Positions 21,403 to 32,488 of a stretch of DNA of 64,000 bases are shown one piece after another. The stretch is taken from assembly GCA_964016875.1 (NCBI GenBank), contig OZ024724.1:25271962-25335961 (forward strand), given 5' to 3'. Within the stretch, counting starts at the first letter, position 1; each line of letters begins with the position of its first letter. The notes under the pieces are model-generated. The model was not told the DNA's origin. It searched no databases and was given only the letters and a program-made list of their open reading frames with translations. The DNA is from Fallopia convolvulus. Lineage: Eukaryota > Streptophyta > Magnoliopsida > Caryophyllales > Polygonaceae. The translations under genes were made by a program, and so were the position numbers.

Positions 21403-22400
21403 GGTATGAGTTTCTTGGCCCTAATTCCACTTTTCCTGTGATTATTAATGCTAACCTTAATGCGGAAGAAGTTGGAAAGTTGTTGAATGTGCTTAGGACT
21501 CATAGGAAGGCCATTGGATACTCACTTGAGGATTTGAGTGGCATCTCTCCCTCTTTGTGTATGCATCGTATTTTCCTTGAGGAAGGACACATTCCAACCA
21601 TAGAACACCAAAGGAGGCTTAATCCGAACATGAAGGAAGTGGTAAAGAAAGAGATCTTGAGAATGCAGGATGCAGGTATCATCTTTCCAATTTCGGATAG
21701 TAAGTGGGTAAGCCCCGTTCATGTTGTTCCTAAAAAGAGTGGCCTTACGGTTGTTGAGAATGAAAAAGGCGAGTTAGTTCCCACTAGGACTACAACTAGT
21801 TGGCGCATGTGCAGTGACTATAGAAAGCTAAATAGCGCCACTAGAAAGGACCATTTTCCTTTGCCTTTTATTGACCAAGTGCTAGAGAGATTAGCTTTGC
21901 ATGATTATTTTTGTTATCTCGATGGCTATAGTGGTTTTTGGCAGGTTTCGATACATCCCGATGATCAAGAGAAAACCACCTTCACGTGTCCTTATGGCAC
22001 ATTTGCCTATAGGAGAATGCCATTCGGGCTTTGCAATGCCCCAACCACCTTTCAACGGTGTATGATGGCCATCTTCTCCGACATGATTGGAGACATTGTG
22101 GAGGTATTTATGGATGATTTTTCGGTTTACGGTACCACTTTTGACTCTTGCCTTGCCAATCTTGCTAGAGTACTTAGGAGATGTGAGGAGACTAATCTAG
22201 TGCTTAATTGGGAAAAGTGTCACTTTATGGTTCAAGATGGGATTGTTCTAGGTCATGTTGTGTCAAAAAGGGGGATTGAGGTTGACAAAGCTAAAATCGA
22301 ATTAATTGAAAAATTACCACCCCCTTCCTCAGTGAAAGATGTTAGGAGCTTTTTAGGACATGCTGGGTTTTATAGGAGGTTTATTCAAGATTTTCTCTAA
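21330..22400 (+). pseudogene. Athila reverse transcriptase (copy B)
   Basis: Copies element RNA into DNA in the cytoplasmic particle. Motifs in order: LPESLRYEFLGPN, QRRLNPNMKEVVKKEI, SPVHVVPKKSG, WRMCSDYRKLN, LDGYSGFWQVSIHPDDQEKT, MPFGLCNAPTTFQRCM and the catalytic box FMDDFSVYG, followed by the thumb (VLGHVVSKRGIEVDKAKIE). All three catalytic Asp positions are present. The frame shifts at about 22390, inside GHAGFYRRFIQDFSKI, so RT and RNase H are in different frames. The RT part is the best preserved segment of the element. Confidence 0.92.
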
Positions 22401-23604
22401 GATTACCAAACTGTTAACTAACCTATTAATGAAGGATGTTGTGTTTGAGTTTTCTTCCGAGTGTCTTGAAGCTTTCCACAGGATCCGGGATGCACTTGTG
22501 TCGGCGCCTATCATGCAACCTTCGAATTGGACCATTCCCTTCGAGATCATGTGTGACGCTAGTGATTACGCTGTGGGCGCAGTCCTTGGGCAAAGAAGAG
22601 AGAAGAAGCTTCATGCTATCTATTATGCAAGCAAAACGCTAGATGAGGTTCAAAGCAAATACACTACCACGGAGAACGAATTCCTAGCCGTTGTGTTTGC
22701 TTTTGAGAAGTTCCGGTCATACTTGGTGGGTTCTAAGGTAATCGTCCACACCGATCATGCAGCTATCCGTTATCTTATGGATAAGAAGGACGCCAAACCG
22801 AGATTGCTCCGATGGATGCATCTATTACAAGAATTTGACCTTGAAATAAGGGATAAGAAAGGAGCGGAAAATCTCGTGGCGGACTACCTTTCTCGGTTAC
22901 CCATTGAGCACATTAAGGAGTCCGGTAATTCGGTTCCCATCAACAACTCTTGCCCGGACGAAATTCTAATGAGCAATGAAGTCTTACGGATCGTGGTCAG
23001 CCATCCTGGGTCGGAAACGACCTGTCTTGGGTCGGAGACGACCTGTTTTGGGTCGGAGACGACCAACCCTGGGTCAGACACGACCCCCCATAAGCAGCAT
23101 TGGGCTTCCACCGAGCTGGATAGCATGGCACCGACCCACACCACGACAAATCCAGGTCATTCTTCTAACTATTCTTGTGTGCTTACCACTATTCTTCACT
23201 CTTCTCCTCCCATTCTTTCGTGCCATTCCGTGTATGCTATTCAAGGGGCGAAAACCCCATGGTTTGCGGATTTTTCTAACTATGTTGTAGGAGGCATTAT
23301 TCTGGATGGATTGACTTCCCAAGCTAAAAAGAAGTTCCTCCACGACGCCAAACAATACTATTGGGACGATCCCTACCTTTTCAAACAAGGGAGTGATCAT
23401 ATCTTCAGGCGTTGTGTACCGGACGATGAGATAGAGGGAGTAATCCGACATTGTCATTCTCTTCCAACGAGCGGCCATGCTAAGGGATTCAAGACCACCG
23501 CAAAAATTCTTCAAAGCGGATTCTATTGGACCACCCTCTTCAAATATGTTCATGCCTATGTCACAGCTTGTGATGAGTGTCAGCGTGCGGGAAATATCAC
23601 ATAA
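22360..23604 (+). pseudogene. Athila RNase H, linker and integrase zinc-binding domain (copy B)
   Basis: RNase H (residues about 60-185) has MCDASDYAVGAVLGQ, YASKTLDEVQ, TENEFLAVVFA, HTDHAAIRYLM and the end AENLVADYLSRL. A linker of about 100 residues follows that holds four 7-residue repeats (GSETTCL, GSETTCF, GSETTNP, GSDTTPH; DNA 23009-23085). The HHCC zinc-binding part of integrase then reads HCHSLPTSGHAKGFKT...CDECQRAGN. A TAA at 23602-23604 interrupts the frame in the segment CQRAGNIT, which in relatives runs on into the catalytic core; the frame after the stop matches the family. Confidence 0.9.
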
Positions 23605-24438
23605 CGGAATGAGAACCCACTCACAGGAATTCTAGAAGTCGAGCTCTTTGATGTATGGGGAATTGATTTCATGGGACCCTTCCCCTCTTCAGGTCCCTAC
23701 AAGTACATCCTCGTAGCGATTGACTACGTATCTAAGTGGGTTGAGGCCATTGCCAAAAGAACTAATGATGCACGAGTGGTGGCCAAGTTTATGAAGTCTA
23801 ACATCTTTCCCCGCTTTGGTGTTCCCCGAGCCCTTATTAGTGATGGCGGTTCTCCTTTTATTGAGCGGTGTTTTGAGGCACTTTTGACTAAGTATGGGGT
23901 CCTACATAGGGTGGCAACTCCTTACCATCCCCAAACTACTGGTCAGGTGGAGATCTCCAACCGGCAAATTAAAAACATCTTGGAGAAGAAGGTTTCCTGC
24001 TCAAGGAAGGATTGGGCTTTCAAGCTAGATGATGCACTTTGGGCGTACCGCACCGCCTACAAGACGCCACTCCGCACTACTCCTTACATTCTTGTGTATG
24101 GCAAGTCATGCCATTTGCCCGTCGAGCTCGAACACAAGGCTCTTTGGGCTCTCAAGGAGCTCAACATGGATCTTGATGCGGCGGGAGCAAAGAGATTTAT
24201 GGACTTGCAAGAATTGGAGGAGTTAAGGCTCAAGGCGTATGAGAATGCCAAGATTTACAAAGAAAGAACCAAGAAATGGCATGATAAGAAGCTCATCCCG
24301 AAGACCTTCCACAATGGTGATCAAGTACTCCTTTTCAAATCTAGACTTCGACTCTTCCCCGGAAAATTACGATCCCGATGGAGTGTACCATTCATAGTTC
24401 ACCACATTTACCCACATGGAGGTCGATCTCTTAGATGA
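23605..24438 (+). pseudogene. Athila integrase core (copy B)
   Basis: Inserts the cDNA into the genome. The first catalytic Asp is in FDVWGIDFMGPFPSSGPYKY, the second in ALISDGGSPFIERC, and the Glu in HPQTTGQVEISNRQIK, so the DD35E triad is complete. The C-terminal region goes on with YKTPLRTTPYILVYGKSCHLPVELEHKALWA. Near 24415 a one-base shift ends the frame at 24438; the remaining C-terminal residues (LLDENGGIFKVNGHR) can be read in another frame up to about 24483. It follows the RNase H/zinc-finger segment after a single stop at 23602. Confidence 0.9.
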
Positions 24439-24483
24439 GAATGGAGGAATTTTTAAGGTCAACGGGCATCGTTTGAAGATATA

Positions 24484-25853
24484 ATATGCAAGGGCCGAAC
24501 CCTATGAGGAAATCCGAGCCACATGGGCTCTCACATCTTCTGACTAAGCTGAGGTACTTCACGTCTAGCTAAAGACGTTAATTTAAGCGCTTACGGGAGG
24601 CAACCCCCTTTTTCTTTTTCTTTTTCTTTTTGATTAATTTTTGGACTTTTTAGCTTAATTTCTTTTGATTTTCTTAGGTTAGAATAGGTAGGATTTTTGT
24701 TTTGGTTCTCCACTAAAGTTTTGTAGGGATACGAGAATGGCGGAAGAGGACAGAGAGGGCTGAGATGCTCGAACAATAGGAAAAGGAAGGGCACTGGATG
24801 GTCATCTCCGACCTATTTTGGGTCGTCGTCGACCACTTCCAAGCAAATATGGTAATATTTTCAGAAAATTGGAAATTGCAGGTAAGTCCCTCAACTTTTA
24901 CCACTTTTTACCCTACCCCCTCCCCTCTTTTTTCCCTCACAAGACCCCCACACGGCCGACCTTCCCCTCCCTCAAAACTCCATAGCCTCCTCCTACTTTC
25001 TTTGCACAATTCCTCCATCCCCATCCCAAATCTACCAAAATTCTTCCTTGTGCTATACAAACCCTCCAAATCATCCAACAAAAACCGGAAATTTCACCCC
25101 TTCCATCAATTATTCAATTTTTGGAACCTCTATAGTGCTCGTCTACGACCCCCCTTCTACTTTCATTCCTCTATTTTTGCTCATCTTTGGTATGTTTCTC
25201 TACTCCTTTGATCTTATATTCAAGTTCACTTGATTTATGTTTGAGGGATTAGTTGAAAACCTAGGTTTTGGGTGTTCTTAAGTTTGAATATGGAAGTTTG
25301 GGTTGTTTGTATGCTTAAGTGGCTAGATCTATAGGATACCAGGATTAATTGAGGGTTGTATGTGGAATTTTTGATGCATACTTGGTTGTTTGGTTGATTG
25401 TGAGAGTGTTAGATTTTTTTCGGAATTTTTGGGTACACATTCCATGGACATAGGGCCGAAATTGTGGGCTTACTTTTGCCCGGGATGGTCGGTGTCGACC
25501 ATCAAGGGGTCGGTGACGACCCACCACCATCCTTTTCCGGGTATTTGCTCGGTACCAAGCCTCCAAGGGTCGGTTCCGACCCCGGTTGACTAGTATTCCC
25601 CATTTCATGCCCACTTATGGACCAACTTTTACCATGATTTGGGTGTTTTTAGCATGATCTTTCCCTCCACTTACCTACTTTTCATGATTAAGCATGCTAG
25701 GTTGAGATTTATTTATTTTTAAATTTAAGCATGTTTCTTTGAGTAAGTATGGGGTACTTCTTTGGAAGTTGACATAAGTTTCCTTTGATATTGACATTGT
25801 TCTTTCAAAACCATGGGGATTATCTTGGAAGTTTAAATGTTTTTGTAGGACAA
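24484..25853 (+). other. Untranslated spacer between pol and ORF3 of Athila copy B
   Basis: No supported coding sequence in about 1.4 kb. Just after pol comes a short block with GCGCTTACGGGAGGCAACCC (24587-24606), which I recall as recurrent at this place in Athila-type elements. It is preceded by a small hairpin GTCTAGCTAAAGAC. Dyad pairs occur at 24800/24821, 25487/25508 and 25547/25568, and a PPT-like AAGTATGGGG at 25745-25754. Confidence 0.7.
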
Positions 25854-27427
25854 TGGCTTCTTCTTCTCGTCAACCCGCCAAGAAGCACGAGAAGGACAAG
25901 CAAAAGGTGGATGTTGTGATCTTTGATGATGAGGAGCAAAAGACAAGATTCCTTGAAATGTGGAATGGGGACGTTAGTGTGCGATCGTACATAGAGAGGG
26001 CGCATTGAAGATTGGTTTTCATAGGGAAGTGCTCGAGGCTTTCTCTTGGATTGGCGCACAACATCTCATTGTACATCCTATTGAGGAGAACTATATGGAG
26101 CTCACATGTGAGTTAATGTCCAACTTCCGCTTGTACCGGCACGAGACCGACTTCAATCGGTCCAAGGTCACCTTTCAACTCGGCAATATGGACCATGAGA
26201 TGAGCATTAAAAGATTCAATCACCATCTTGGTTTCCGTTCCCCTTCCGGAGCATACACATCGGAGAGCTTTCCCACCAAGGATTTGTGGCACTATCTTAC
26301 CGGCAAGGTTGAATATCCCCACCAACCACCTTCCCGGTAAATACATTGCTAGCCCGGTCTTCCGGATTATCCTCCGCATCCTTGGCTCCACAATTTGGCC
26401 ACGATATGAACTCTCTCGTCCACACAAGCAAGAGATTGCATGCCTTTCTACCATGCTATTCGAGCCATCCGTCCACATGAATTTGGGCTTTGAGTTTGCT
26501 AATGCCGTCATCAACCACCAAGCTAACACGAATCACACTAGTACCTACTTTGGTTGGCTTGTGGCTATCCTTGCTAAGTCTCTAAAGGTCAATCTTTCTG
26601 CCTATTCCTCAAGAAAAGTCATTCCAATGGATGTGAGGTACTTCTTGAATGCCAAGGTGCTTGCTCAATCTTCCGTCGGTTTCATCAACAAGTTCTACAT
26701 TAGCAAGAATGAGTCCCATGATGTCGTTCATACCCCGGAAAACCTTGAGCTCTTTTACCGTCCTAATTGGTATGATGTGTGGGCACCCGCTCCTTACCCG
26801 TTGGTTCCTAATGTCCGGCGTGATAAAAGAATTCGACACCAACCTAGTAGATTCCGAAGAGCTGAACCCGGCCCATTGAGAGAAGCATCTTCCGAGTCGA
26901 ATGGAACACGGCCACATGCTCAAGAGGTCGGAGACGAACATCACGAGGTCGGAGACTACCATCACGAGGTCGGTGGCGACCAGCAAGGGGTCGGTGTCGA
27001 CCCACCAGTGGGCAGCAACTACCACACGCAGCCCGGCGTCGATCCGATGGACTACACAATGGAGCCTCAGTCTAACATGGTTCCTTACTACTCCCACCCT
27101 TATGGCTTTGATGGGTCCAGCGGCTCACATTTTCAAGGACAAGGCACATATCACACCGGTTCAAGTTCGGGTGGCACTCCTGATATCTCTCTTCTTTCGG
27201 CTAAGATGGATGCCCTTATGCTTCACCAACACCATCTGTATGGGGCGCTCAATCATCACCACAACCAATTTGTCAACCACCAACATGAGCTCCAGGATTT
27301 CCGCATCGAGTACTATGAAAATCACAAGGAGGACGTTGCAAGATGGAATGCTCAAGCGGATTTCAACCATTGGTTGGGGCAACACCTCTTCCAAGCCCCA
27401 CCATCTCCTCACCCTCCTCAAGAATGA
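25854..27427 (+). pseudogene. Athila ORF3 (ATHILA ORF-1 family protein; 'envelope-like'), three frames
   Basis: The protein starts MASSSRQPAKKHEKDKQKVD and goes through VIFDDEEQKTRFLEMWNGDVSVRSYIERAH before the first break near 26006. It resumes in the frame of 26005-26340 (LEAFSWIGAQHLIVHPIEENYMELTCEL...) and, after a shift near 26325, in the frame that ends at 27427. The middle part matches the ATHILA ORF-1 protein family (for example TIWPRYELSRPHKQEIACL, NAVINHQAN, TYFGWLVAILAKS, FINKFYIS). The C-terminal third is His/Pro/Gln/Gly-rich with four EVGDxHH-type 7-residue repeats (DNA 26926-27002) and a HHLYGALNHHHNQ region. Role unknown; I see no convincing membrane segment or signal peptide. 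Confidence 0.85.
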
Positions 27428-28910
27428 TTCTCCTCCTTTGCCAACGCTTCAAAAATGTGTCCAAGTTAGTTTCTCTTTACTTTCTCTTTACTTTCTTAAT
27501 CAATGGGGACATTGATGTTTAAGTATGGGGTGGTTTGGGAGATTGCTTGTTTGAGTCATGTGTTGTGTTTGTGTTTCTTTTGTTGTTTGAGTTAGTTTTT
27601 GAGTCTTTTTCTTTTTGATTTTAGATGGATAAATGCCCTATTGCTTAGATGTTCTAGGATGGAAATTGCTTGCATCATCATATAAATCCTTTAACATGCT
27701 TTAAAGAATTGCCTAAACCATGACCTTGCTTTTTGAATTTTGAGCTTACAATGAAAATTGAGCATACATATTTCTAAGTAAAAGCAATCCAATAAAAATT
27801 GAACCTAAGTGAGATATTTTTGGCCTATAAAGGATGAACATTTTTACTCCTTTCTCTTTAATGTGTGAATTACTCTTCCAAATGCAATATACCAATTGAC
27901 AATGGCATGGTTATTTTAAACTTGAGACCAATGGAGATATGCTCATTACTTGATTGAATCAAATGATTTTGAACTCATCTTATAAGCCTATCATATTCCT
28001 TTTCCTACCTCTACATAATCCCTCTGTTTGTAGCCCTTTGTTTTGAGCTTAAAGCCTATTTCTAGCTCCACAAAAAAAAAAATCCCTAGCCATGATAAGC
28101 TTGACCGATTTTGATCCGGGAATTAGGACTTAGAAAAAGTTGTTGAAGATTGTTATGGAGTAATTGGGTTAATACAAAGTGATTAAGGAAGGTGGATAAA
28201 GATTTGTGTCTTTGGAAAACTAAGGGGGTGAAGTTTTGGGCTCGAAGTACACGCACCAGGCTCGGTGACGACCCAAAAATGGTCGGTGCCGATCCCCCTC
28301 CGTTTAAAAAAAAACAAGGGAGAATCAAATAAAAATTACAAGAGTCCAAAGCCTTCATAGAATAGAAGAAAGACAACAATGATAGGTGAAAGGGGTGTTG
28401 CATTATAAAGTTTTAAGTGTTTGGTGATTGAAGAAGAGGAAATGATGATGGTCAAGTGATGTGTGATTTTTAGGAGTCATTGATTCCCGGATTAGTTAGC
28501 ACCACAAGGCCAAAATATTTCCACACCCTTTGTCTTTACCAAGCCCCATTACAACCCGGCCGAATGAAGATTTCTTTGAAGTTTTCATTGAGCCACCCGA
28601 GTTCATTTGATGATTTGACTTGTTTTGACTTCTTCGGTGGAGAGTTTGTCTATATATGTTCCATTGACTATGCGGTTTTGTGTTTGAAATTTGAGTCGAG
28701 TGATCATGCTATACCCTAAACACTTTGAGAGTTGAGTGAAATACATTCCTTGGTGAGGTTGGATTGTGATTGCTTGGGATGTTCATGTGTGCTATGATGT
28801 GGAAGTTGTTTGCTCACTATTCTACTTATGCTTCTTTTTCTTTAAAGGTGATTCTTGAGTTTTGTTTATTGGTATTGATGCATGATAAGTGATTGCTTGA
28901 GGACAAGCAA
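27428..28910 (+). other. 3' untranslated region of Athila copy B
   Basis: About 1.5 kb without a supported ORF. A second PPT-like AAGTATGGGG lies at 27531-27540, about 100 bp after ORF3, and a dyad pair at 28260/28281. Confidence 0.7.
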
Positions 28911-28929
28911 GTTTAAGTATGGGGTATTT
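28911..28929 (+). other. Polypurine tract region, Athila copy B
   Basis: GTTTAAGTATGGGGTATTT directly precedes the 3' LTR. The purine core AAGTATGGGG (28915-28924) is weaker than most gypsy PPTs but is the only candidate in the right place. Confidence 0.7.
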
Positions 28930-30460
28930 TGATGTCGCACTTTTTAGTTGGTTTTCATAGGTAGTTTTCTAGCTAGGATTGAGTCTTTTCTAAGTTTATT
29001 GTGTCGTCTTAAGTCATTTGTGTAGGTTTTCATATTATCTTAATACATGGAGTCTACATAAGTTTTTTTGATGTTTTGTAGGTATTTGAAGCGTTGAGGA
29101 GGAGATGTTTAGGTCTTTCAAGCTTTTTAGGAGGTGGTGTTCAAGCGGTCTTGTGGTGATGTTGATAAGAAGAGTGAGAGTCGGTGCAATTGAAGATTCC
29201 AAGGCGAAGACTTCAAGATCAAGGTGTTTTAGAAGGAGCTAAAAGAAGTCATAGAAGGCCAAGAGCGATTAAGGAAGAAACATTGAAGAAGAACCAAGCT
29301 TTGGAGCAAGATCGGAGCAAAGAAAGGAAGAAATCCATTGTAGCCGATGGTCGGAGACGATCACCATGTGGTCGGTGACGACCCAATCCGTGTGTGGAGG
29401 ATTTATTACTTGCGCCTTAAGTTGGGTTTAGTAAATGTTTTATTTATGGGCCTTTTTAAGATAGAATTTAGTTTCCTTAGAAGGATTTCTCTACCACTAT
29501 ATAAGGATCTCTAGGGTTTTATTTCAAGGGGGGATGCTTTTGGGACGTTTTTAGAGGCTATTGAGGAAGACGTTATTTGTGGAAGACGGAACAAGTTGCA
29601 AGTTGGATTTCTAGGTTACTTTTATTTTCCAAGCTCTTGGATAATCTTAGGAGAGACTTGGAGGTTCTTTTGAGATTTGTAAGTTTTCTTTTTAAGTTGA
29701 AGTTTGTTTGGATTTGAATCATGTCTTCTCTTTTGTTTATGATTGTTGATTGTTGTATGGATCGTGAGTAGTCTACTTTTCTAGGGTTGGGGTGAAACCC
29801 GACGAGTTGTGCATGGTTTTAAGTATGAATCTTTGATTGATCAATCCTTTTGAATCTCTATCCTTTATCTACTTATTTGCTATCAATTCCTTGATGAAAA
29901 TTGAGGCATTGTCGAGTTTATGATTGAATTGAAAGATTTAATTGTGAATTTGGATAATATTTGGTTGGAAACGAAAGCTGAACCCTTTAGGAAACAAGTA
30001 GGTTGCAAGTTTAGATCTTTTATGAAAGTTGAGATTTTTACTTGATTATTCGTGGCGAAAGTCATCCATGAGATTAATACGGATTGGTTTTGATTCATGT
30101 TTGCATGCATAGCTTGTCGTGGTGAATCCTTTGCTCTATATCTCCTTTAATTTGATTTTTCGAAGTTTTCTTGTTACCCGGATAGGTCGTTACGACCACT
30201 TTCAGGTCGGGGCCGAGCTCTTGTTTCCTTGGTTTTTCTCCTGCGTTTGTGTTGAGTGCTTGGTCGGTTACGACCTGTTGTGGGTCGGTTTCGAGCGTTT
30301 GCTTGTGTGTTTTGCTTTGTTTTCTTTTCTTTTGTTAGGATTAGTAGCTAGACATAGATTCTTCTAATTCCCGTGGACGAACCTGACCTCCCTGTACTGA
30401 GCGGGGTCTTGATCTATAAATTTATTTGCTTGTTAGGATCAAGGTAAAACCCTTTCAACA
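28930..30460 (+). repeat. 3' LTR of Athila copy B
   Basis: 1531 bp, aligned end to end with 17108-18638. Scattered substitutions and small indels distinguish the two; for example the dyad at 30185 has lost one base that the 5' LTR keeps. It is followed by the TSD GGCAT at 30461-30465. Confidence 0.95.
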
Positions 30461-30465
30461 GGCAT

Positions 30466-32467
30466 CTTGTCAACAAGCACGAGAAATTGTGAACATCCTT
30501 CATGCCTATGGAGCAGCATCGGGACAACAAGTTAACTTAGCAAAATCTGAGCTTTCGTTCAGCAGAAATGTAAGTGAGAATAGTAGAGTGGAGATTCAAA
30601 GCATCTTAAATATGAACGAAGTCGACAAACACCAGCGATATCTTGGCCTTCCGACCATGGTTGGAAGATCAAAAAAGCCATCTTTGCGTAGATTAAGGAG
30701 AGAATTTGGAAGAAACTGAAGGGATGGAAAGAAAAGGTGTTATCTAGGGCCGGATCAGAAGTGTTGATAAAATCAGTCATTCAGGCAATTCCAACGTCTG
30801 CCATGTATTGTTTCTTACTTACAGTGGAGTTTTGTCACGAAATTGAGCAGATGATGTGTGAATTTATATGGGGTTATGAAGGGTGAAAGAAGAAGCTACA
30901 CTGGTTTAGTTGGAAGTGGTTGAGTGTGTCGAAAGATAGAGGAGGTCTTGGTTTTCGTGATTTACATGCTTTTAATATGGCGCTACTGGCTAAGCAAGGG
31001 TGAAGATTATTGCAGAATCCAGACTCTCTCTTTGCACGGATAATGAAAGCAAAGTACTATCCACGTCACTCTTTTCTTAATGCACATTTAGGTTTCAACC
31101 CTTCTTTTACGTAGAGAAGTATCTTTAAAGCCCGGGAGGTGTTGGAGTTGGGTCTTGTTTGGCAGGTGGGAAATGGATCATCGATTAGTGTTTATCGTGA
31201 TAGGTGGATTCCTAGGCCAACCTCTTTTAAGATCTTTTCGATGCCACCTGCAAATGGGGATGATTTGTGTGTAAATGACTTGATTTTATGGGATAGAGGG
31301 GGCTGGAATGAGGAGTTTGTTCAACAGATATTCGATCCTGCTGATGCCGATGCCATTCTCAATATTCACCTTGTTGATGTGGGAGTTCAGGACCAATTCT
31401 ACTGGTTCTTCGAAAACAATGGTGAATTCTCTGTAAGATCAGCTTATCATGCTTTTAAAGGTCATTGTGAGTTAAAGGAGAATTCTGGTGGCTGCTCTGA
31501 AGATCGTCATATTAAGCTGTTTTGGAAGAAAATCTGGAAAATCTTTGTGATGCCAAGAATTCGTAATTTTTTATGGAGAGCTGTGAGAGAGATTCTTCCT
31601 TGCAAATACAATTTAAATAGAAGGAAAGCTCTGTCGTGTTCAAGCTGCGATTTCTGTGGAGGAATTGAGTCAACCATGCATGCTCTCTTTCATTGTAAAG
31701 TGGCCAAAAAAGTGTGGAAGCACTGGCCTCTTTTTGCTGAACATGGGTCTGAGATCTGGTTTTTTCAAGATTGGAGCTGGAGAATCATTGACAGATGCAC
31801 TGAAGAGGAAATTCGTTTATGGGCGATTGTGGCTTGGGAGATTTGGAATGCCAAAAACCGTAGGATTTTTGCTGGTGAACAGATTGGTCATGTGGAGATT
31901 ATTGACAGATGCTTGAGTTTGCTGGAAGAGTCAGAAGTGAGGATGTTTCCTAATGAGGTGAGAAAGGAGACTAATGATGTAGCCAAATGGGAAAAACCTG
32001 AAGAGGGTATTTTGAAGATCAATTGTGATGCGTCTGCTAATGGCCAAGAGTGTGGGATTGGAATTATTGGTAGAGATCACAATGGTCGGGTGATTTTTGC
32101 TGGAGCCCAACGTATTCAACGTGGATCAACGGCGGAAGTGGCAGAAGCTGAATCAATTTTATGGGCTATGGAGACAGCATTCGAGGCAGGGTATTCAAAG
32201 GTGATTTTTGAATCAGATTGCCTCGCTTTAGTCACAAAAATTCGGAAAGGCACTCTGCCTCGTACTTTGATTGGTCTTCCGGTGGCGAGAATACTTGCTA
32301 GAGCATGGGACTTTAGCTTGTGCGAGTGGAAATTTGTTAGGAGGAATGCCAATGTTGCTGCACATTGGTTAGCTGCTTGGAGACCGGACTCCCGTTTTCT
32401 TTGTTTCAACTCTGATAGTTTGCCTTCTGTTTTGCTGTTTGTTATTGAGTCTGATGCTTTTCCTTAA
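30466..32467 (+). pseudogene. LINE ORF2, C-terminal part: RT thumb, zf-RVT and RNase H
   Basis: Continues the LINE directly from the TSD: CQQAREIVNILHAYGAASGQ and LAKSELSFSRNV complete the RT region, then YLGLPTMVGRSKK. The frame shifts near 30690, and stops lie at 30883-30885, 31003-31005 and 31111-31113, the last two where relatives have Trp (KQG*RLLQNPDSL, NPSFT*RSIFKAREVL). From 31139 an open 442-residue stretch carries the zf-RVT domain (LFWKKIWKIFVMPRIRNFLW, CDFCGGIESTMHALFHC) and an RNase H domain (KINCDASANGQECGIG, AEAESILWAMETA, FESDCLALV, NVAAHWLA). Plant L1s of this type carry such an RNase H. The coding end is the TAA at 32465-32467. Confidence 0.92.
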
Positions 32468-32488
32468 TGAATGAATGTGGGTTTTGAT

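Larger units (their letters stand above)
17108..30460 (+). mobile_element. Athila-type Ty3/gypsy retrotransposon, copy B (complete)
   Basis: 13,353 bp with two 1531-bp LTRs (TGATGTCGCAC...CCTTTCAACA), a 5-bp duplication GGCAT at 17103-17107 and 30461-30465, a tRNA-Asp-type PBS and a purine-rich tract before the 3' LTR. Order: gag, protease, RT, RNase H, integrase, long spacer, Athila ORF3, long 3' region. It inserted in the sense orientation into LINE ORF2. Frameshifts and stops occur in gag, at the protease-RT and RT-RNase H joins, within integrase and in ORF3. The LTRs differ at scattered sites, roughly a few percent by eye, so the insertion is not very recent. Confidence 0.96.

Noticed and set aside
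24798..25233. Plus-strand frames in the Athila spacer
   Set aside because: Low-complexity Pro/Ser/Phe-rich translations of a C/T-rich leader; frames are not kept in copy A, which does not reach this region, and no domain is seen.
25854..27427. Athila ORF3 as a true viral envelope
   Set aside because: No signal peptide, no transmembrane helix, no glycoprotein-like Cys pattern visible.
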